Of a DNA stretch of 13,540 nt, positions 9,627-13,540 are shown piece by piece (position 1 is the stretch's first letter; every line of letters begins with the position of its first letter). Source of the DNA: Stereocaulon alpinum. Taxonomy: Eukaryota > Ascomycota > Lecanoromycetes > Lecanorales > Stereocaulaceae. Location of the stretch: assembly GCA_018257865.1 (NCBI GenBank), contig JAEUBA010000280.1, positions 1 through 13,540 on the forward strand. Direction: 5' to 3'. The notes below the pieces were generated by a model, which saw only the letters and a list, made by a program, of their open reading frames with translations, searched no databases and had not been told where the DNA came from. The translations under genes and the position numbers were made by a program.

Positions 9627-10239
9627 AGTAGTAATTATATTAATAACTATAATAATACCTAGAATATTGTCTAGAGTATAAATAGTAAGATTAAGGTAAG
9701 CTAATAATATTTATAAGAGAAAAGGGAGTATATCGCGTAGTAGAAGGGCTAGCTAATTAATAGAAGAGGCTAGATAAGCGAAATCTAAGGGGACGTAGTC
9801 CTTATAGCCTTTAATAATAAGTTAATAGGCCTACTACGTATTTACCTAATCTATATTAGGCTTAAAGTCGTATATACCCCGCTTATAGTCTTCTAGCTAC
9901 TACGAAGCTAGTCTTAGAAGCTTAACTTTATTAGGGGTATTATAGTCTTAGAAACGCCTATTAGTAATATAGCTTACTATATTATATTATATAACTCTTT
10001 CTCGACGGGTAAAAAAAATATAGGGAGGCGGAAGTAGGTTTATATAAACCTTACTATACTAAATAAATTAGTATCCTAAGCGTATAAAAGAATAAAGTTA
10101 AAACTATAAAATATATATATCTTAATAATTAAAGGATTTACGCTACTAAAGGTATAGCGTAGGTAGTATCTAAGAGTCGGATGCTAATTAAGGTATATTA
10201 ACTTTTTTAGTAGACCTTAGATTACTTAACGCTATATAT

Positions 10240-11030
10240 TCTAGTATCTAATAAATAGGGAGATATAGTAGTTATATACGTAATTTTAGGAAATTCTCTT
10301 ATACTCTAATAAAAGCTCCTATTCCGTTAGCTAGCTTATTTATAAAGCCCTATATTTTATACTATTATTAATTATATCTTACTTATATATAGCTAGGAAT
10401 ATCGGATCTATACGTATAATATATTAGTATCTTAAAGCTAATAATTATTATAGGAGAATAGTCTACTATTTCTAGCTTCGTCGTTATCTATATCGCTTTA
10501 TATTAGACTTCTATTATCGTTATTATCTATATATATAACGACTTTTAGTATTACTTATATTAAGAGCTGATTTACTATTATATTCGTATAGATACCCTTA
10601 GCGATCCTAGAATAAAATTAGATAACTAGAATAATAGCTAGAATTAGGAAAATTTACCTCTAGTTAGTAGTATATAAACGGATCTCTACTATCTAGCGAG
10701 CCCTCTCCGCTTCTATAGTATTATAAAATTTATCTAATAGTTTATACTTTCTAATATAATAACTTATAGCTATAATATTAGCTTTCTTCGCTAGTTCTAC
10801 TTCTTATTCTTCTATAGTAAATATATCTAGCCGCCTTTATACCCTTTTTATATATTAGTTTTAGCTATATTCGGACGTAGCCTTCCGCTTTAGTTAAGGT
10901 CTATACGGCCGCCTAATTAGCCCTTATTAAGATCCTTCTACTATAGAATTAGCGTTACTCTCGAATCCCTCTATTATAGAACTAACGTTACTCGCTTCTT
11001 CTTCTTTAATCGCTATAAAAAGATTAAAAT
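10240..11030 (-). pseudogene. Possible relic gene of unknown family
   Basis: One minus-strand frame keeps protein-like composition over about 260 codons. It starts with an acidic/serine stretch (EEEASNVSSIIEGFESNAN), passes a basic stretch and an apparent helix (EVELAKKANIIAISYYIRKY; KLLDKFYNTIEAERAR, about 10790-10690), and reaches REFPKITYITTISPYLL near 10295. Nearly all its stops are TAA or TAG that CAA, CAG or TGG could have produced. I do not recognise the family. It does not resemble the Ty3 domains nearby and may be from a different transposon or a captured host gene. The opposite strand also has openish frames, so the call is weak. Confidence 0.28.
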
Positions 11031-11186
11031 AAATATATAAGAGCTAGGATTAAGACTTATACCTTATTTAGTAAGAGAGAATTCTATAGCCGGTTCGCCT
11101 ATTAGTAGAGATATAGTCTTATATTTTACTATTATACTAATTAGATCTAGTTATTATTTTAGTTAATAGTATATCTTATACTTACT

Positions 11187-11191
11187 ATAAC
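11187..11191. repeat. Left target-site duplication ATAAC of the solo LTR
   Basis: ATAAC lies directly before TGTTACGGG and is repeated directly after the element at 11559-11563. Five base pairs is the usual duplication length for Ty3/Gypsy integrases. Confidence 0.75.
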
Positions 11192-11558
11192 TGTTACGGG
11201 TCTAGGCGTGACTAGGAATATACTAGGCGGAGTAGCCTAGGGACCGCTATTATATAACTAGTCGCAGTAGTCGTAGTAATCGCAGGGTACGACTACGGCG
11301 CCTCTAGCGACTAGTCGTAGTAGTCGTACTAGTCGTAAAGTATAATTAGGGCGTCTAGGGAGAGTAACGGGCTCTTCCCTTAAATATATAAGGATAGGTT
11401 TTCCTTTAGCAGAATATTTTCTAATCTCCTTATATTTAACTTATATAATAGAGAGGAGTCTTAGCTAAAGATACTTTAACGACTATCTATCTCTATTACC
11501 TTCTTAGTACTTAATATACTATGTGATTTACCCGTAGGAGTTAAACCACCCCGTTATA
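11192..11558 (+). mobile_element. Solo LTR (367 bp) with 5-bp target-site duplication
   Basis: The element begins TGTTACGGGTCTAGGCGTGAC and ends ACCACCCCGTTATA, where the final TA would be CA before RIP, giving the standard TG...CA ends. ATAAC flanks it on both sides (11187-11191 and 11559-11563). Uninterrupted neighbouring units carry the empty site as CTTACTATAAAATAACCTATTT. Inside, AGTCGTAGTAGTCGTA words repeat and a perfect 10-bp inverted repeat pairs 11287-11296 with 11320-11329. A TATA-like AAATATATAAGG occurs near 11383. It keeps unusually many CA and TG for this window. Orientation is set from the TGTTACGGG start and could be reversed. No gag or pol is attached, as expected after LTR-LTR recombination. 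Confidence 0.8.
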
Positions 11559-11563
11559 ATAAC
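11559..11563. repeat. Right target-site duplication ATAAC of the solo LTR
   Basis: Second copy of ATAAC. It is followed by CCTATTT, which continues the interrupted tandem unit as in the intact unit at about 11720-11735. Confidence 0.75.
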
Positions 11564-11990
11564 CTATTTTTAATATCTTACCCTACCCGTTAGGTAACTA
11601 AGATAGAGAGATAAAAAGTAGGAAATTAAATTAATATAGAGGTATAGTATAATATTTCTATATTATACTAGTTAGATCTAGTTATTATTCTAGTTAGTAG
11701 CGCTTTCTATACTTACTATAAAATAACCTATTTCGATTATATTTAGCCTTACCTAGTAATAGAGAGAAATAATAGGGAGAAAAAAAGTAGGAAATTAGGT
11801 TAAGATAGAGCTATAATATTAGAATCCTATCTTATACTAGTTAGATCTAGTTATTATTATATTTAGCAGCGCTTCCTTTACTTACTATAATCTATTTAGA
11901 AATTATTACCTTCCCCGTATATAGTTAACTAAGATAGAAAAAAAAAAGTAGGAAATTAGATTAATTCTATAATATTTAGGGTCTTCGGGC

Positions 11991-12180
11991 GCTATACCTA
12001 ATTAGGTAATACTTTTCTAGATTATCTAATATAGACTTATAGCTATATTTTACTAGTAGCCCTACTTAGTACTAGCGTAGATCTTAAAGCTAATTTTATA
12101 AATACCTCCGTTTACTAGAATAATAGCTATAATAACCTATAGGATTCCCTAGTAATCTATTAGTAGATAGGACTTGCAAA
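11991..12180. other. Short unassigned stretch before the possible relic gene
   Basis: Between the end of the third tandem unit and the putative start at 12181 there is no repeat or frame I can support. If the gene at 12181 is real, its promoter and leader would lie here, but no TATA-like or other site stands out. Confidence 0.4.
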
Positions 12181-12735
12181 ATAACTTCGAACGTAATTAT
12201 TCCGGTATTATACGGATTAGGGTAGTATATATTATCCTTATAAGAAATTTAATAGTAGTCTTAGTACTAATAATTATATATATTTACTCTTTTCGGATAA
12301 TTCTTACCCCCTATATAGCGAGTCTACTAATAGTTCTACCTTCTCCTATAATCTTCCTTCCCTATACTAATACTTTTCTATTTAGTTATATTAACTAAGT
12401 CTACCGCTTTTCCTTTTTAACTATATCGTATTAATTCTATATTATTTAAAACCTTTATTATAGCTACTAGTATACCTAATCCCGTACTACTTTATCCTAA
12501 GGTAGATAATCCTAAGGTAACTAAGCTAGTTAATCCTAAGCTAGGTAACGCTAAGCTAGTTAATTCTAAGCCTTATAAGAAGAAGTCGCTAGTTAATTCT
12601 AAGCCCTATAAGAAGAAGTTATAAGCTAAGAAGGGGGGTAAGAATACTAGAGAGGACTAGCTACTAGATTATACTTCCCCTAATAACCCGCTATAATCCC
12701 CTACGCTACTATATAATCCGCTAGATCCCCCTACG
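12181..12735 (+). pseudogene. Possible relic gene: Gln/Pro-rich then Lys/Pro-repeat protein
   Basis: A plus-strand frame may begin at ATA 12181-12183, in the context GCAAAATAACT. An ATG changed to ATA by RIP would give a good fungal start context. The first 80 codons are rich in TAA/TAG where Q codons would restore a Gln/Pro-rich text. From about 12430 to 12640 the frame has a single stop and reads PKVDNPKVTKLVNPKLGNAK, then two SKPYKKK repeats, then a further basic stretch. The 18-bp DNA repeat AAGCTAGTTAATCCTAAG underlies this. In the antisense frame the same repeat would give an implausible Trp-rich protein. It ends against the LTR at about 12735, which may truncate it. I recognise no family; a disordered, basic gag-like or nucleic-acid-binding protein is one guess. 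Confidence 0.33.
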
Positions 12736-12960
12736 TATCAGGGGCCGGCCTAGAGCGAGTTAATAGGGGTATTATTAGACTAGGAGAATATATCTAAGGA
12801 AGGAAAGCTATGTATATAGAGCGTATATATAATATCTTAGGGACGCGGCTCGGTAGGCGCTAAGGCTAAAGGGGCCTAGCGTCGAATTAACGCTATAGTA
12901 TATAAATACTAGTAAGTAACGAAGGACTAGTAAGTAATAAAAGGCTAGCCCGTAATATTA
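12732..12960 (-). mobile_element. 3' LTR of a second Ty3/Gypsy element (~229 bp)
   Basis: On the minus strand it begins TAATATTACGGGCTAGCC directly after a G-rich polypurine tract; the initial TA would be TG before RIP. A TATA-like box (ATTATATATACGCTC) lies near 12830, followed by a pyrimidine-rich stretch typical of R-U5. The end is placed near CCTGATACGTA, where the last TA may be a former CA, so the lower boundary is uncertain by several bases. Its start, TTACGGG-CTAG, resembles that of the solo LTR at 11192 (TTACGGGTCTAG), suggesting related families. The matching 5' LTR would lie to the right of the window. Confidence 0.68.
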
Positions 12961-12972
12961 CCCCCCCCCTTA
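12961..12972 (-). other. Polypurine tract of the second Ty3/Gypsy element
   Basis: On the minus strand the sequence is TTAAGGGGGGGGG immediately before the LTR start. Such a tract primes plus-strand DNA synthesis in LTR retrotransposons. It sits about 40 bp after the pol stop codon and abuts the LTR, as the model requires. Runs of G lack TpG and so are expected to survive RIP. Confidence 0.7.
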
Positions 12973-13010
12973 AGAAAGTATCGACCCTAATACGTAAAAG
13001 TAGTCTCCTA

Positions 13011-13540
13011 TTAGCTAGGATTACTAGGTTTTCTAGGGTAGCAGCGGTAGAAGTCTACGACGATATCAGCCGTATATTCGAATTTATTACTATCCGCGTT
13101 ATACTATTAACGATCCGGTTGCTCCTCGTCTCTCTATTAGATATAGAACTATAATTAGCGGTTCTTACCTATCTAGTAAGTATCTAAAATCTCGTCTAGT
13201 TCCTACTCCTTTTTATTATCGACGATTACCGGCCCTAGCTATTACGGTCCTGATCTAGGGGTCTTAGTATTAGTATAGAGGTAGCAAATTAGTATAGAGA
13301 TAGCTTAGTATATCGGTTGATATAGTTTCTCGATTAGGACTAGCGGCGAGCTAGCCTTTAGGATATTAAGTATATAAAGCTCCCTAATTTCTTCTTCTTC
13401 TTCTTCGTCCTATTTTTTAGATACTAAGCGTAGCCTATTAGCTAAATCCTAATATAAGGTAGTTTTCTTTAAAGCTACCTTCTCCTACGATTACCTTTAG
13501 GCGAGCTGTAATATAAAATAGGACTAATACCCCCTCCGCT
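13011..13540 (-). pseudogene. C-terminal end of Ty3/Gypsy pol with chromodomain, partial
   Basis: The minus-strand frame enters from the right edge and ends at TAA 13013-13011. The last 70 codons form a chromodomain like those at the C-terminus of integrase in chromoviruses. Raw text reads GPVIVDNKKE*ELDEILDTY near 13235-13175, then a section with several TAG/TAA in place of the aromatic and Q codons, and finally ADIVVDFYRCYPRKPS at 13067-13020. Chromoviral ends read E-W/Y-E-V-E-E-I-L-D, then Y-L-V-K-W-K-G, then a helix ending F-H-R-R-Y-P-x-K-P, a close match. In these proteins the domain steers integration to marked chromatin. Upstream, a (GAA) run gives a Glu stretch at 13390-13408. The rest of pol is outside the window. 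The polypurine tract and LTR follow at the expected distance. Confidence 0.85.
13388..13408. repeat. Short TTC/GAA microsatellite
   Basis: Six consecutive TTC units on the plus strand, read as Glu codons in the minus-strand pol frame. GAA lacks CpA and TpG, so the run is stable under RIP. Confidence 0.8.

Larger units (their letters stand above)
8741..11110. other. Unassigned RIP-mutated DNA with coding-like stretches
   Basis: This lies upstream of the minus-strand Ty3 relic, where its 5' LTR and leader should be, but I cannot mark an LTR. Two coding-like readings exist. One is a plus-strand frame at about 9210-9690 with lysine-rich text such as YKTEVEANKTEVELN. The other is a minus-strand frame at about 10240-11030. 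A 21-bp tandem duplication (AGACGGAGGTAGAA at 9381 and 9402) is a multiple of three, which suits coding DNA. Neither reading shows a family I recognise, and opposite-strand readings are also plausible. One of four plus-strand ATGs in the window is at 10181. Confidence 0.5.
11115..11990. repeat. Tandem repeat, ~160-170 bp units, first unit interrupted
   Basis: Three units share TTAGATCTAGTTATTATT (starts 11141, 11672, 11841), a CTTACTATAA block, and AAAAAGTAGGAAATTA (starts 11613, 11782, 11943). Units two and three are 169 bp apart. Units one and two are 531 bp apart, and removing the 367-bp solo LTR plus its 5-bp duplication leaves 159, matching the period. No coding potential is seen. The array was therefore already tandem when the LTR element inserted. 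Confidence 0.85.
1..13540. other. RIP-mutated, AT-rich heterochromatin-like block
   Basis: CA and TG are nearly absent throughout while TA is very frequent, and CG is still common. Almost no ATG exists in any frame, and TAA/TAG recur every few codons on both strands. This is the known signature of repeat-induced point mutation in Pezizomycotina, which turns CpA into TpA on either strand of duplicated DNA. Known transposon domains can still be read once in-frame TAG/TAA are taken as former CAG, CAA or TGG codons. RIP acting during the sexual cycle is inferred; the base pattern itself is seen directly. Confidence 0.92.

Noticed and set aside
11522..11555. GTGATTTACCC...AACCACCCC resembles the terminal repeat of a fungal pogo/Fot-type DNA transposon
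   Set aside because: No inverted partner was found, and the stretch fits better as the 3' end of the 367-bp LTR bounded by ATAAC duplications.
12174..12398. A 74-codon open frame, the longest simple ORF in the window
   Set aside because: It starts at TTG, not ATG, which is not a normal nuclear start in fungi. Its Ile/Leu/Tyr-rich text is what RIP makes of former Thr, Pro, Met and His codons, and an overlapping frame from 12181 is a better candidate.
12736..13020. Continuation of the plus-strand relic frame beyond 12735
   Set aside because: This interval is accounted for by the minus-strand LTR, polypurine tract and pol stop, so the apparent plus-strand continuity is probably chance plus the ease of reading stops as former Gln codons.
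1..13540. AT-rich mitochondrial or bacterial endosymbiont DNA
   Set aside because: Neither would lose CpA/TpG so specifically while keeping CpG, and the Ty3/Gypsy domains with chromodomain are nuclear eukaryotic elements.
1..13540. tRNA, rRNA or other structured RNA genes
   Set aside because: No conserved tRNA A/B boxes or rRNA core sequences were seen on either strand.

Overview
This window looks like repeat DNA from the genome of a filamentous ascomycete (Pezizomycotina) that has been inactivated by repeat-induced point mutation (RIP). CpA and TpG are almost gone on both strands, TpA is correspondingly abundant, and CpG, CpT and CpC remain common. That pattern points to CpA-directed C-to-T change rather than ordinary CpG-methylation decay. 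I count by eye about 35-40 CA and 40-45 TG in 13.5 kb, and only four ATG on the + strand. CAA, CAG and TGG have become TAA or TAG everywhere, so no intact protein gene remains. Every gene call here is a relic, recognised from short motifs that survive in the raw translation.

Layout. Positions 1-1380 are RIP-mutated DNA I cannot assign. Positions 1390-1750 hold a short tandem array (period 42-47) next to the first copy of a dispersed repeat, with a less-mutated, palindrome-bearing patch at 1914-1994. More copies lead into an exact 236-bp-period satellite (2290-3190), followed by CTAGTA-type low-complexity DNA (3190-3545). A minus-strand Ty3/Gypsy LTR-retrotransposon relic fills about 3960-8740. 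It reads gag, aspartic protease, reverse transcriptase, RNase H, then the zinc-binding start of integrase. The first four domains share one reading register. A 140-bp module interrupts it at the RNase H end, and a second, opposite copy of the module lies at 9487-9626. Positions 8760-11110 are unassigned mutated DNA with coding-like but unproven stretches.

The right end is a nest of repeats. A tandem array of about 160-170 bp units (11115-11990) has a 367-bp solo LTR inserted in its first unit, with a 5-bp target duplication. A possible plus-strand relic gene follows (12181-12735). Then come the 3' LTR, polypurine tract and chromodomain end of a second minus-strand Ty3/Gypsy element, whose 5' part lies beyond the window.

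The genes do not form a working pathway. The window records successive insertions, tandem amplification and RIP. I see no credible new functional system. The most checkable points are the LTR nesting with its target duplication, the shared 140-bp module, the satellite, the GCA-context bias among surviving CpA sites, and two uncertain non-retroelement relic genes.
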